A stretch of 64,000 nucleotides of DNA from Hydrogenispora sp. (GTDB lineage Bacteria; Bacillota; UBA4882; UBA10575). Position 1 is the stretch's first letter. Each line of letters opens with the position of its first letter. Below, piece by piece: positions 52,567 to 60,965 of the stretch. Where the stretch lies: positions 27,258 to 91,257 of the forward strand of contig DUQQ01000064.1 of assembly GCA_012837705.1 (NCBI GenBank). Reading direction: 5' to 3'. Under the pieces are notes generated by a model. That model worked only from the letters and a program-made list of their open reading frames with translations. It was not told the origin of the DNA and made no database searches. A program made the translations under genes and the position numbers.

Positions 52567-53409
52567 ATGCCGACCGAATATGCGGTGATCAAATCTTTCA
52601 ACAATAATGTGGTTCTGGCTGAGCACCAAGGAACCGAAAAGATTTTGATTAAAAAAGGGATCGGTTTTGGCGCCAAACCGGGCGACCGGATTTCGGCCGA
52701 TACCGATTTCGAGCGGGTCTTTGTGATCGAGAATCCCGAAACCAGCCAACGGTTCAAACAGTTAATTGCGGAGATCGACGATCGGTTGGTTGGGGTCTGT
52801 GAGGAGATTTTGCATATGATCTCGTCGGCTACCGGGGAACCCCTGGATGAAGAGTTGCACGTGCGCTTAACCGACCATATTGCCTTTACTGTTTTTCGTC
52901 TTCAAAATAACGATCAGATTGAAAATCCCTTTATGATTGAGATCGAGACCCTCTACCCCCAGGAAATGGCGTTGGCCAGAGAAGCAATCCAAATGCTGGA
53001 GAAGGCCCTCAACCTGCATATTCCGGAGGAAGAAGCCGGATTTATTGCTCTGCACATCCACTCTTTAAAAACAAAGGATAAGCTCTCCAATACCGTGAAA
53101 TACGCTTATATCTGTAATTCGGCCTTGGAGATTATCGAGGATGAGTTGGCGATTGAGGTTGACCGTAAATCCTTGGACTACGCACGGTTTGCTTCCCATA
53201 TTCGCTATGCAGTCGAACGAATTATCAAGGGAAAGCCGATCAAAAACGAACTCCTGCCCGCGATCAAGCGAACCTACAAGGACTCCTATCGTATGGCAAA
53301 AATGGTGGGCAAGATGATGGCAGAGGAGCTCTATGCGGATGTCCCCCAGGAAGAACTGGGCTACCTTACGCTCCATATCGAAAGATTAAAAAATGCCCTT
53401 GACAACTAA
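52567..53409 (+). CDS. BglG/GlcT-family transcription antiterminator
   Basis: The product is 280 residues from ATG 52567, preceded by AGGAGGTG. An N-terminal RNA-binding (CAT) domain spans ~1-58 (YAVIKSFNNNVVLAEHQG, with the GIGFGAKPGD turn). Two PRD domains follow, with the four regulatory histidines in LTDHIAFTVF, IALHIHSLK, FASHIRYAVERI and LTLHIERL. Such proteins bind RAT hairpins and are switched by PTS-dependent phosphorylation. Both flanking operons carry RAT-like sites with overlapping terminators, so it probably controls ptsI-ptsH and nagE. GlcT is the closest named type by context, but the inducer here is more likely N-acetylglucosamine. Confidence 0.92.
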   Translation: MPTEYAVIKSFNNNVVLAEHQGTEKILIKKGIGFGAKPGDRISADTDFERVFVIENPETSQRFKQLIAEIDDRLVGVCEEILHMISSATGEPLDEELHVRLTDHIAFTVFRLQNNDQIENPFMIEIETLYPQEMALAREAIQMLEKALNLHIPEEEAGFIALHIHSLKTKDKLSNTVKYAYICNSALEIIEDELAIEVDRKSLDYARFASHIRYAVERIIKGKPIKNELLPAIKRTYKDSYRMAKMVGKMMAEELYADVPQEELGYLTLHIERLKNALDN

Positions 53410-53427
53410 CAATATATTAACTATACT
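53399..53427 (+). promoter_or_regulatory. Promoter of the nagE operon, overlapping the antiterminator 3' end
   Basis: TTGACA (53399-53404) and TATACT (53422-53427) with a 17-bp spacer. The -35 lies in the last codons of the antiterminator gene, so the nagE leader RNA starts near 53434. Confidence 0.85.
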
Positions 53428-53447
53428 GTAAATGAAAATAAATAAAA

Positions 53448-53514
53448 CCACCTGAGACAGCGTGCAACCTGTGGGCATGAGCTGGAGGGGATACCCTTCG
53501 GCTCTTTTTATTTT
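53448..53514 (+). promoter_or_regulatory. RAT-like element and overlapping terminator in the nagE leader
   Basis: The sequence CCTGAGACAG...CTGTGGGCATGAG can form a RAT-like fold (ACAG/CTGT upper stem, TG/CA and CCA/TGG below). From 53479 the alternative hairpin GAGCTGGAGGG-GATA-CCCTTCGGCTC is followed by TTTTTATTTT, a clear intrinsic terminator. The two overlap at GAGCTGG. The RAT match is looser than at ptsI. Confidence 0.7.
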
Positions 53515-53543
53515 GTCCAAAAAAGAAAATAGGAGGTAAAAAG

Positions 53544-54950
53544 ATGAAAGGTAACTTCTTGGGTAAACTGCAACGTCTGGGGAGAGCTTTGATGACCCCG
53601 GTCGCAGTGATGCCGGCGGCGGCATTGTTGATGCGTTTAGGCGCCGGTGATGTTCTCGATCTGCCCTGGATGGCCAATGCGGGAAATGCAATCTTTAACA
53701 ATCTACCGTTGTTGTTCGCCATCGGGATCGCCATTGGTTTGGCCGATGAGAACAACGGGGTGGCCGGGTTGGCGGCGGCCGTTGGCTATTGGGTACTGAC
53801 TTTGGTGGCCACCACCTTTGATGAAGCCATCAACATGGGAGTCCTTGCTGGTATTATCGCTGGTATTATTGCTGCTTTATTGTACAACAAATACAAAGCA
53901 ATTAAGCTCCCTGATTTCTTAGGTTTCTTCGGTGGGAGAAGGTTTGTGCCAATTGTCACTTCTTTTGTGGCTTTAGTCCTGGGTGTCATCGCCGGTTTTG
54001 TCTGGCCGCTGATTCAGAATTACATTAGCACATTTGGCAATGTGATCGCCACCTCAGGCGCTACGGGCGGCTTTGTCTTCGGTTTTCTCAACCGCTTGTT
54101 GATCCCCCTTGGTCTGCACCACGTGATCAACTCCTTTGCTTGGTTCCAATTTGGCGAGTTTGTGAATGCCGCGGGCCAACTCATCACTGGGGACCTCTCC
54201 CGCTTCTTTGCTGGTGACCCGACTGCAGGTGTCTTTATGACCGGTTTCTTCCCGGTAATGATGTTTGGACTGCCCGCGGCTTGTCTGGCGATGATCGCCA
54301 CGGCCAAACCGGAGCACCGGAAATCCGTTGCCGGTATGCTCTTCGGCGTCGCTTTCACCTCTTTCTTGACTGGGATCACTGAGCCGATCGAGTTTCTCTT
54401 CATGTTCTTGGCGCCGGTTCTGTACATCCTCCATGCCTTATTGACCGGAATCAGCCTGGCGGTGACTACAGCCTTAGGCATGCGTTGCGGCTTTGGTTTT
54501 TCGGCCGGTTTCATCGATTATGTTCTCAGCTTTGGGATCTCCTCGAATCCCCTTGGCCTGCTCGTCATCGGACTGGTCTTCGGTGTAATCTACTACTTCA
54601 CCTTTGTCTTCTTCATTCAGAAACTGAATATTCCGACCCCAGGCCGGATTGAAGAAGAGTCTGCGGTTCTGTCCAGATTAAGCAACACCGAGCTGCGCGA
54701 CCGGGCGGCAGAAGTCCTGGCGGCGTTGGGCGGAAAAGAAAACATCAAGGTGCTTGATGCCTGCGTTACCAGAATCCGGATTACGGTAAATGACGGTGAG
54801 CAAGTGGACGAAGCCCGCCTGCGGGAACTGGGAGCGACCGCCATCCTCAAGATGCCGGGGAACAACTTCCAGATTGTGGTCGGGACGATGGCTGACCCGT
54901 TGGTGACCCATATGAAAGCAGTGATGACTTCCAAGAATATAAGCGGATAA
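53544..54950 (+). CDS. nagE: PTS N-acetylglucosamine/glucose-type EIICB
   Basis: The protein has 468 residues, with AGGAGG 10 nt before the ATG. The membrane EIIC (~1-385) has around ten spans and the family segments LIPLGLHHVINSFAWFQFGEF and GITEPIEFLFMFLAP. The C-terminal EIIB (~395-460) holds the phosphocysteine in IKVLDACVTRIRITVND. There is no fused EIIA; the separate EIIA at 57274 would phosphorylate it. NagA in the same operon points to N-acetylglucosamine, imported and phosphorylated to GlcNAc-6-P. Control by the upstream RAT-like leader is likely. Confidence 0.92.
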   Translation: MKGNFLGKLQRLGRALMTPVAVMPAAALLMRLGAGDVLDLPWMANAGNAIFNNLPLLFAIGIAIGLADENNGVAGLAAAVGYWVLTLVATTFDEAINMGVLAGIIAGIIAALLYNKYKAIKLPDFLGFFGGRRFVPIVTSFVALVLGVIAGFVWPLIQNYISTFGNVIATSGATGGFVFGFLNRLLIPLGLHHVINSFAWFQFGEFVNAAGQLITGDLSRFFAGDPTAGVFMTGFFPVMMFGLPAACLAMIATAKPEHRKSVAGMLFGVAFTSFLTGITEPIEFLFMFLAPVLYILHALLTGISLAVTTALGMRCGFGFSAGFIDYVLSFGISSNPLGLLVIGLVFGVIYYFTFVFFIQKLNIPTPGRIEEESAVLSRLSNTELRDRAAEVLAALGGKENIKVLDACVTRIRITVNDGEQVDEARLRELGATAILKMPGNNFQIVVGTMADPLVTHMKAVMTSKNISG

Positions 54951-54965
54951 TAAACCGTGCGCAAA

Positions 54966-54991
54966 CTGCAGGAGCCATCCGGCTCCTGCAG
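54966..54991 (+). other. Intercistronic hairpin after nagE
   Basis: A perfect 11-bp stem CTGCAGGAGCC/GGCTCCTGCAG with a 4-nt loop lies 15 nt after the nagE stop and is followed by TCCTTAT. The poor U tract suggests mRNA stabilisation or partial termination, lowering downstream expression. Confidence 0.65.
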
Positions 54992-55024
54992 TCCTTATAA
55001 ACGATTAAAGATCAGGAGGAGAAG

Positions 55025-55924
55025 ATGGTAAAAAGACTGCTGGACTGTGGTACCTCGGATTGGCAAAAGATGACGAAAAAGGAGATCTTAGCCGCCATCG
55101 CCGCCAGCGAAGGGCGGGTGCTGGTCAGTGAGGTGATCGGCATCTTTCCTCCGTTACTCTGGGATATCAGCAATGCTGAACTGGTGGCGGCCTGTGGGGC
55201 CGACCTTATCCTCCTTAATATGCTTGATCTGGAGCAGCCGCAATACTTCGGACTGCCCCCGCATAAACCGGCAGAAGTCATTAAAGAGATCAAAAGGTTG
55301 ACGGGGAGGTTAATAGGGGTTAATCTGGAAGCAGTCGGGGAAACGACCAGTTTACCCCCGGGACGGTGCGCTTCGGCGAGAAACGCCCGGAAAGCCCGGG
55401 AAATGGGGGCGGATTTTATCGTCTTGACCGGGAATCCGGGGACGGCCGCTTCCAACCGGGAGATCAGGAGAGTCCTGACGGAGATTAACCAGGAGGTCGG
55501 GGATGAACTGATCATTGCCGCCGGGAAAATGCATGCCGCCGGCATCCTCAGCGAAAGTGGGGAGCGGTTGGTCACCGCCCAGGATGTGGAGGAGTTCATC
55601 ACGGCCGGTTGTGACATAATTTTGCTACCCGCACCGGGGACGGTACCCGGCATCACCACGGAGTATGTTAAAGGGCTGGTGCAGCTGGCCCATGACCGCG
55701 GGGTTCTAACCATGACTACGGTTGGGACTTCCCAAGAAGGTGCCGATGAGCAGACGATTCGGGAGATTGCCCTGCAGGCCAAGATGGCCGGAACCGATCT
55801 ACACCACATCGGAGATGCGGGTTACCCGGGGATTGCGGTTCCGGAAAACATCATCAGTTACAGCGTGGCAATTCGGGGCCGTCGGCACACCTATCGGCGG
55901 ATGGCGCGCTCCATCAACCGGTGA
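55025..55924 (+). CDS. DUF7916-like TIM-barrel protein
   Basis: The protein has 299 residues, with AGGAGGA before ATG 55025. It looks like a (beta/alpha)8 barrel: VLVSEVIGIFPPLLWDISNAELV, ADLILLNMLDLEQP, IGVNLEAVGETTSLPPGR, MGADFIVLTGNPGTA, LIIAAGKMHAAG, GCDIILLPAPGTVPGIT and GDAGYPGI. Similar proteins in PTS operons have been labelled haloacid-dehalogenase-like, but no HAD motif is present. Between nagE and nagA it could be an amino-sugar-phosphate enzyme or regulator; no function is established. No glucosamine-6-phosphate deaminase (nagB) is in the window. Confidence 0.7.
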   Translation: MVKRLLDCGTSDWQKMTKKEILAAIAASEGRVLVSEVIGIFPPLLWDISNAELVAACGADLILLNMLDLEQPQYFGLPPHKPAEVIKEIKRLTGRLIGVNLEAVGETTSLPPGRCASARNARKAREMGADFIVLTGNPGTAASNREIRRVLTEINQEVGDELIIAAGKMHAAGILSESGERLVTAQDVEEFITAGCDIILLPAPGTVPGITTEYVKGLVQLAHDRGVLTMTTVGTSQEGADEQTIREIALQAKMAGTDLHHIGDAGYPGIAVPENIISYSVAIRGRRHTYRRMARSINR

Positions 55925-55959
55925 GTTACGATATTAATTAGCGATTGCGAGGTTTGGGT

Positions 55960-57111
55960 ATGATGAAAGCAATAAAGAACATTAAAGTAATCACCACAGA
56001 GGGGATTATAGAAGACCATGCGGTAGTCTATGACCAAACGATCCGGGAAATTCTTCCGGAGAAACAGCTTCCCCTCGGTTGTAGGGTTGTGGACGGGGGC
56101 GGTGCTTACCTTGCGCCCGGATTAATCGATCTGCATATTCATGGTTGCGCTGGTTACGACACCATGGACGATGATGACCAGGCTTTAAAGGTCATGGCCA
56201 ACCGTTTGGTCTCCACCGGGGTTACTGCTTTTCTACCCACCACAATGACGATGGACCGCGCCCGGATCGAACGGGCTTTGGACCGGATTGCTGCTGCGAT
56301 GAATGGTGAGCCGGGCGAAGGAGCCCAAATCTTAGGCTGTAATCTGGAAGGGCCTTTTCTCAGTCGGGAAAACAAAGGCGCCCATGATGAACGCTATATT
56401 ATCGGACCCGATTTTGCGTGGCTTCAGCCTTATCTAGGGGTCATCCGGGTACTGACCGTCGCGCCGGAACTGGACGGCGTTTTGGACTTTATTCGGCAAC
56501 TGGTCGCCGCGGGGGTCGTTGTTGCTCTTGGTCATAGTAAAGCCACCTATGAAGAGGCGGCGGAAGCAATTGCGGCCGGCGGTTCCCTGATGACGCACCT
56601 TTTTAACGCCATGACTCCCCTGCACCATCGCCAACCGGGTATGGTCGGGGCGGCCTTTTCCCATGAGGTGTCCTGTGAAGTGATCGCCGATAATATCCAT
56701 ATCGTGCCGGTGGTCCAAAAACTACTTCCTAAGCTTAAATCCGTTGAACAGTTGGTGTTGGTGACCGATGCGATGCGGGCCTGCCTCCTGGCGGATGGGA
56801 CGTATGATTTAGGTGGTTTACTCGTCCAGGTCAAGCAGGGTCAAGCCCGCCTCGAGGACGGTACTTTAGCGGGGAGTACGCTAGTGTTGAACGAAGCGGT
56901 GCGTAATTTCTACCGTAACACCGAACTTCCCCTGGCGGAAGTTGTGAAGATGGCCACTTTAAATCCGGCCCGGATTCTGCGGCTGGAGGACCGAAAAGGG
57001 AGTATCGCCCCAGGAAAGGATGCCGACCTGGTCTTGTGGGATGAAGATTTCAACGTCTTGATGACGATCGTCGCCGGAGAAACGGTCTTTACGGAGCGGA
57101 CTTCAGATTAG
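55960..57111 (+). CDS. nagA: N-acetylglucosamine-6-phosphate deacetylase
   Basis: The product is 383 residues from ATG 55960, with GAGGT 6 nt upstream (the ORF-track TTG is five codons earlier). Amidohydrolase motifs: metal site GLIDLHIHGCAGYDTM, the Glu in LGCNLEGPFLS, ALGHSKATYEEAAEAI, MTHLFNAMTPLHHRQPG (substrate loop) and catalytic Asp in LVTDAMRA. It removes the acetyl group from GlcNAc-6-P made by NagE, yielding GlcN-6-P. This makes the operon an amino-sugar catabolic unit, although the deaminase must be encoded elsewhere. Confidence 0.95.
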   Translation: MMKAIKNIKVITTEGIIEDHAVVYDQTIREILPEKQLPLGCRVVDGGGAYLAPGLIDLHIHGCAGYDTMDDDDQALKVMANRLVSTGVTAFLPTTMTMDRARIERALDRIAAAMNGEPGEGAQILGCNLEGPFLSRENKGAHDERYIIGPDFAWLQPYLGVIRVLTVAPELDGVLDFIRQLVAAGVVVALGHSKATYEEAAEAIAAGGSLMTHLFNAMTPLHHRQPGMVGAAFSHEVSCEVIADNIHIVPVVQKLLPKLKSVEQLVLVTDAMRACLLADGTYDLGGLLVQVKQGQARLEDGTLAGSTLVLNEAVRNFYRNTELPLAEVVKMATLNPARILRLEDRKGSIAPGKDADLVLWDEDFNVLMTIVAGETVFTERTSD

Positions 57112-57273
57112 CGATGTTTAGCTCGTTGGGCAGGCGAAAGATGATGGAGCTTGGGTAAGACGTTTGACCGATGAGTGACCAAAGGGTTTGTTTACGATAA
57201 AATGCAGTAAAATTGCTGGAGCGATATGGCCGAAGAATACAGGAGTTTTTCATGCAAGTAAGGAGGAAGAGAG

Positions 57274-57750
57274 ATGCTGGGCCTCTTCAAGAAAAACAAA
57301 ACGATCGAATTTAAAGCTCCGGTTAGGGGAGAGACCGTTGACCTTAGTGTCGTTCCGGATCCAGTCTTTGCGGAAAAGATGGTCGGTGACGGTTTGGCTT
57401 TTAAACCGGAAGAGGGAATTCTCTACGCCCCGGTTAGCGGCGAAGTAGTGCAGGTTTTTCCGACCAAGCACGCCCTGGGGCTACGGACAAAAGAAGGGTT
57501 GGATGTTTTAATCCATATTGGCCTCGATACGGTGGAGATGAAGGGCGAAGGCTTTACCAGTTTTGTCGAACCTAACCAATGGGTTAATGTCGGCGATAAG
57601 CTGTTGGAGTTTGATTTAGACCTGATTGCCGCCAAGGAGAAATCGACGCTCAGTCCGTTACTGATCACCAATATGCCGATGGTAAAGGAGCTTAATTGTT
57701 ACTTGGGGAAGGTAACACCACGGACAACGGTGATGAAGGTGAAGATCTAG
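57274..57750 (+). CDS. crr: PTS glucose-type EIIA
   Basis: The protein has 158 residues, with AAGGAGGAAG before ATG 57274. It is a single-domain EIIA-Glc fold: APVRGETVDLSVVPDPVFAEKMVGDG, the two active-site histidines in FPTKHALGLRT and LDVLIHIGLDTVEM, and the C-terminal strand region. It takes phosphate from HPr and passes it to EIIB of NagE (53544), which lacks its own EIIA. It is the last gene of the nagE operon, 160 bp after nagA. That gap has no obvious terminator, so co-transcription is likely but an extra promoter is possible. Confidence 0.93.
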   Translation: MLGLFKKNKTIEFKAPVRGETVDLSVVPDPVFAEKMVGDGLAFKPEEGILYAPVSGEVVQVFPTKHALGLRTKEGLDVLIHIGLDTVEMKGEGFTSFVEPNQWVNVGDKLLEFDLDLIAAKEKSTLSPLLITNMPMVKELNCYLGKVTPRTTVMKVKI

Positions 57751-57833
57751 CGTTTAATGGGGGAACCGTCGTGAAGGCGGTTATATCCTCCCGTTGACGC
57801 CGGAAATAACGACCGAATTATTCGGTGCGTATG

Positions 57834-57860
57834 ACCGCCTGCGTGCAGGGCGGTTTTTTG
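57834..57860 (+). terminator. Rho-independent terminator of the nagE operon
   Basis: The stem ACCGCC/GGCGGT, extended by CTGC/GCAG-type pairing in the loop, is followed by TTTTTTG, about 85 nt after crr. A second small hairpin, ACCGAATTATTCGGT, precedes it. Confidence 0.82.
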
Positions 57861-58022
57861 TTTGGTGATTGATTCTAATCTTGAATTAACTATAATATAA
57901 AGTGGTCGCTAAGCATATGATGCCAAGAAAATCAATCGGCGGAGAATACCGTAGCCCAGCTAGGTTACGGCAAAGGCAAGCATAATCGCGAGCGACGAGT
58001 GACGAGAAGTAGAGGTGATCCA

Positions 58023-58442
58023 ATGAAATCTTACCGAAAGGAACTGGTCTTCAACACGAAAAAACGGTTCGAGTTGATTAACATCACCGACCAGGTGGAG
58101 GCGGCGCTGCGGGAAAGTGGGATTAAGGAGGGGCTCTGCTTGGTTAATGCGATGCACATTACGGCCAGCGTCTTTATTAACGACCACGAAAGCGGTCTGT
58201 GGCAAGATTACCAGAATTGGCTGGAGAAGCTCGCCCCCCACGAACCGATTGCCCAGTACCGCCATAATCTCACCGGTGAAGATAACGGTGATGCCCATCT
58301 AAAAAGACAGATTATGGGCCGGGAAGTGGTGGTTGCCGTGACCGACGGGAGGCTTGATTTTGGCCCATGGGAGCAGATCTTTTACGGCGAGTTCGACGGT
58401 GGGCGGCGGAAACGGGTGCTCATCAAGATTATTGGTGAATAA
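58023..58442 (+). CDS. yjbQ: YjbQ family (UPF0047) protein
   Basis: The product is 139 residues from ATG 58023, with AGAGGTGATC upstream. The YjbQ/UPF0047 signature is clear: [48 protein letters not shown] and [28 protein letters not shown]. The family is small, conserved and trimeric, with weak thiamine-phosphate synthase activity reported for some members; its true role is unclear. It stands alone between terminators at 57834 and 58453, not part of either PTS operon. Confidence 0.9.
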   Translation: MKSYRKELVFNTKKRFELINITDQVEAALRESGIKEGLCLVNAMHITASVFINDHESGLWQDYQNWLEKLAPHEPIAQYRHNLTGEDNGDAHLKRQIMGREVVVAVTDGRLDFGPWEQIFYGEFDGGRRKRVLIKIIGE

Positions 58443-58452
58443 AAGTCGACCG

Positions 58453-58483
58453 GGAGCTGGTGGCAAAGCCAGCTCCTTTTTTG
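58453..58483 (+). terminator. Rho-independent terminator of yjbQ
   Basis: The stem GGAGCTGG/CCAGCTCC with an 8-nt loop is followed by TTTTTTG. The next 210 bases up to fruR hold no recognised gene; the region is A/T-rich and presumably contains the fru promoter and operator. Confidence 0.9.
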
Positions 58484-58697
58484 ATCGGTGTTTTTTCGGG
58501 GTTATTTCTCCTTATGATAACAATGGGCAGGCTACGGAACAAGGCTCCACCGCGCCGTGTGTTAAGGGTGGGTTTTTCAACAACGCAACAATCAATCAAA
58601 AATAAACAAAAAATTTGCCGAAACATGAAGGAATATGCTCGAATGTGTCGTATTGTTATTATATCAATGAAGCTAAGGGAAGCAGGAGGAGTTAATT

Positions 58698-59462
58698 TTG
58701 TTTCCGGAAGAAAGACGGCAGAAATTGATCTCCGCATTGGAACAACATTATAGTATGTCCGTGAGTGAAATCGCTGGACGCTTAGGGGTTAGTGAGGCTA
58801 CGGTCCGACGGGATCTCAACGAACTGCAGAAGTTAGGAGTGATCCGACGTACCCACGGGGGTGCCCTGCTCGCTTCCCAACGCAAGTTTGAACCAACTTA
58901 CACCGATAAAAAGGACCGCTTTTTGCCACAGAAACAGAAGATCGGCCGGGTTGCCGCTGGATTGGTGGAAGATGGGGAAACTGTGATCTTGGACGCCGGG
59001 ACGACCACCTTGCAGATGGTCAGGCATTTGAAGGAGAAAAAGAACATCACCGTGATCACCAACGCGATGACCATCATTGAAGAGCTGGAAGGCAATGAGG
59101 AACTGGACTTGGTGGTGATCGGTGGTCGTTACCGTTCTAGTACCCGGGCGTTGGTGGGCCCTATGGCGGAGGAAAATCTACAGAACTTCCATGCGGATAA
59201 AGTGTTTATTGCCGCCAATGGTTGTACGCTTACAGAGGGACTGACCACCCCGAACATGACGGAAGCATTTACGAAGCGGGCGATGGTAAAAGCCGGATCC
59301 AAAGTGATTGCCGTTTTGGACCACAGTAAGTTTGGAGAGGTTAGTATGACTATGATTACCCCGCTCTCCCAGCTTGATATGATCATTACCGATGACGGCA
59401 TCGACAGGAAACTCCAAAAGGAACTGGAAAAGATGGGGGTTCAAGTTATCATCGCCGAATAA
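58698..59462 (+). CDS. fruR: DeoR-family regulator of the fructose operon
   Basis: The protein is 254 residues from TTG 58698, with GGAGGAG 7 nt upstream. An N-terminal DeoR helix-turn-helix spans ~6-55 (MSVSEIAGRLGVSEATVRRDLNELQKLG, THGGALL). The C-terminal sugar-phosphate-sensing domain has VILDAGTTTLQMVRHL, VITNAMTIIEEL, VVIGGRYRSSTRALVG and SKVIAVLDHSKFGE. Homologues repress fru operons and respond to fructose-1-phosphate, the substrate of FruK encoded 29 bp downstream. It is first in the fru operon and probably autoregulated. Confidence 0.93.
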   Translation: MFPEERRQKLISALEQHYSMSVSEIAGRLGVSEATVRRDLNELQKLGVIRRTHGGALLASQRKFEPTYTDKKDRFLPQKQKIGRVAAGLVEDGETVILDAGTTTLQMVRHLKEKKNITVITNAMTIIEELEGNEELDLVVIGGRYRSSTRALVGPMAEENLQNFHADKVFIAANGCTLTEGLTTPNMTEAFTKRAMVKAGSKVIAVLDHSKFGEVSMTMITPLSQLDMIITDDGIDRKLQKELEKMGVQVIIAE

Positions 59463-59491
59463 AACCGGGTATGTGTGGAGGAGGATCGAAA

Positions 59492-60445
59492 TTGAAGAGA
59501 CGACAGGTGACCACGGTCACCCCCAATCCCGCCATTGACAAGACATACTGGTTAGAAGGGCTGCAGCCGGGGCGACAAAACCGGGTCAGCCGCGTGCGGG
59601 TTGATCCGGGCGGAAAAGGGATCAATATTGCCCGTATCCTCAAGGGCTATGGTCTGGAGGTGGCGGCCCTTGGGTTTTTTGGCGGCATCATGGGCCGGGA
59701 ATTGCTCAACATGTTAGAAAAAGAGGGCGTGCAGACCGCGCCGGTCTTTGTGGACGAAGACACGAGAACCAACACGAAGATCATGGATCCAACCAGTGGT
59801 GCCGAGACCGAGATCAATGAGCCGGGGCCTTATGTCGGTGAAAGGGAACAAAGCCTAATCGAACAGCATTTGGCGGATTACGCGCTGCAAAGTGGATATA
59901 CGGTTTTCTCAGGGAGTTTACCCCAGGGATGTCCGTCCGAATTTTACCGGAGACTCATTGCCACCGCCCACCAACATGGGTGCAAAACGATCCTTGATAC
60001 CTCCGGACCGGCTTTAAAAGAAGGGATTAAAGCGGCTCCTTATCTGATCAAGCCGAACCATCATGAACTTTCAGAGTTGATTGGCCGGGAGATTACGACA
60101 CCGGCCACGGCCGTGGAAGCCGCGGCCCATTTGGCTGCGGCATATCGTATTGCCGTCGTCGTCGTCTCTTTGGGGCCGCTGGGTGCTGTGATGACAAGTT
60201 CAGAGGGGGCCTTCCACGCTATCCCGCCGAAGGTCAAACCGGAAAATACCATTGGAGCCGGTGATAGTTTAGTGGCTGGTATTATCTACGGCATGGTCAC
60301 GGACCAACCCCTGGCCGAATGTTTGCGGCTGGGTGTAGCCTCCGGGACTTTAGCGGTGACCAACCAAGGAACCTCTGTTGCCAAACCGCAGATTGAAGAG
60401 GTGTTAGCGCTGGAGAAACAGGTCGAGTTGAAGCGGTTGGATTAA
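59492..60445 (+). CDS. fruK: 1-phosphofructokinase
   Basis: The product is 317 residues from TTG 59492, which has GGAGGAGG 7-8 nt upstream; the ORF-track ATG at 59471 reads through that ribosome site. PfkB-family fold: VTPNPAIDKTYWLEGLQPG, VDPGGKGINIARIL near the start, the LIKPNHHELSELIGREI middle motif, VVSLGPLGAVM, and the catalytic-base motif ENTIGAGDSLVAGIIYG near the C-terminus. It phosphorylates fructose-1-phosphate from the fructose PTS to fructose-1,6-bisphosphate. Confidence 0.94.
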   Translation: MKRRQVTTVTPNPAIDKTYWLEGLQPGRQNRVSRVRVDPGGKGINIARILKGYGLEVAALGFFGGIMGRELLNMLEKEGVQTAPVFVDEDTRTNTKIMDPTSGAETEINEPGPYVGEREQSLIEQHLADYALQSGYTVFSGSLPQGCPSEFYRRLIATAHQHGCKTILDTSGPALKEGIKAAPYLIKPNHHELSELIGREITTPATAVEAAAHLAAAYRIAVVVVSLGPLGAVMTSSEGAFHAIPPKVKPENTIGAGDSLVAGIIYGMVTDQPLAECLRLGVASGTLAVTNQGTSVAKPQIEEVLALEKQVELKRLD

Positions 60446-60492
60446 ACTTGGCACCAGGGTAAAATACTTTGATTAAGGGAGGTACGGGCCAG

Positions 60493-60942
60493 ATGAAAGT
60501 TGGTGATCTTTTGCAACCGCAACTAATAAATCTGGAGCTCAAGGCGACTTCAAAAGCGGAGGCCATTGGTGAATTGGCGTCCTTAATGGCGAACGCCGGG
60601 TTTCTTGATGACGCCCAAGCTTATATTGGGGCGGTTATGGAACGGGAGGCAGTCGGTAGTACCGGCGTCGGTATGGGCGTGGCCATTCCCCACGGTAAAT
60701 CCAAGGCCGTCCGCGAAGCCTGTGTCGCCTTTGGCAAGTCCGAGTCCGGTGTGGATTTTAACGGTCCGGACGGACCCGCCCATCTGATCTTTTTGATCGC
60801 GGTACCGGAAAATGCGGATAACCATCATTTAAAGATCCTGGCGAAACTATCCCGGATGTTAATCCACGAAGAAGTCCGGACACAACTGAAACAAGCTACT
60901 TCGAGCGTAGAAGTGTTGAATACTTTGAATAGTCGCGATTAA
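60493..60942 (+). CDS. PTS fructose EIIA
   Basis: The product is 149 residues from ATG 60493; GGGAGG lies about 10 nt upstream (the ORF-track TTG is eight codons earlier). The EIIA-Fru/mannitol-type signature includes REAVGSTGVGMGVAIPHGKSKAV with the phosphorylated His, then LIFLIAVPENADNHHLKILAKLSRML. It passes phosphate from HPr to the EIIB encoded next. EIIA, EIIB and EIIC are separate polypeptides here, whereas many Firmicutes fuse them in FruA. Confidence 0.93.
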   Translation: MKVGDLLQPQLINLELKATSKAEAIGELASLMANAGFLDDAQAYIGAVMEREAVGSTGVGMGVAIPHGKSKAVREACVAFGKSESGVDFNGPDGPAHLIFLIAVPENADNHHLKILAKLSRMLIHEEVRTQLKQATSSVEVLNTLNSRD

Positions 60943-60965
60943 GCGGTTGGAAAGGAGGTGGTTCC

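Noticed and set aside
54020-54514. Minus-strand ORFs of 126-164 residues across nagE
   Set aside because: Antisense shadows of nagE; Lys/Pro-rich translations with no recognisable domain.
57188-57448. ORF overlapping the start of crr
   Set aside because: Out-of-frame shadow of crr without a ribosome site.
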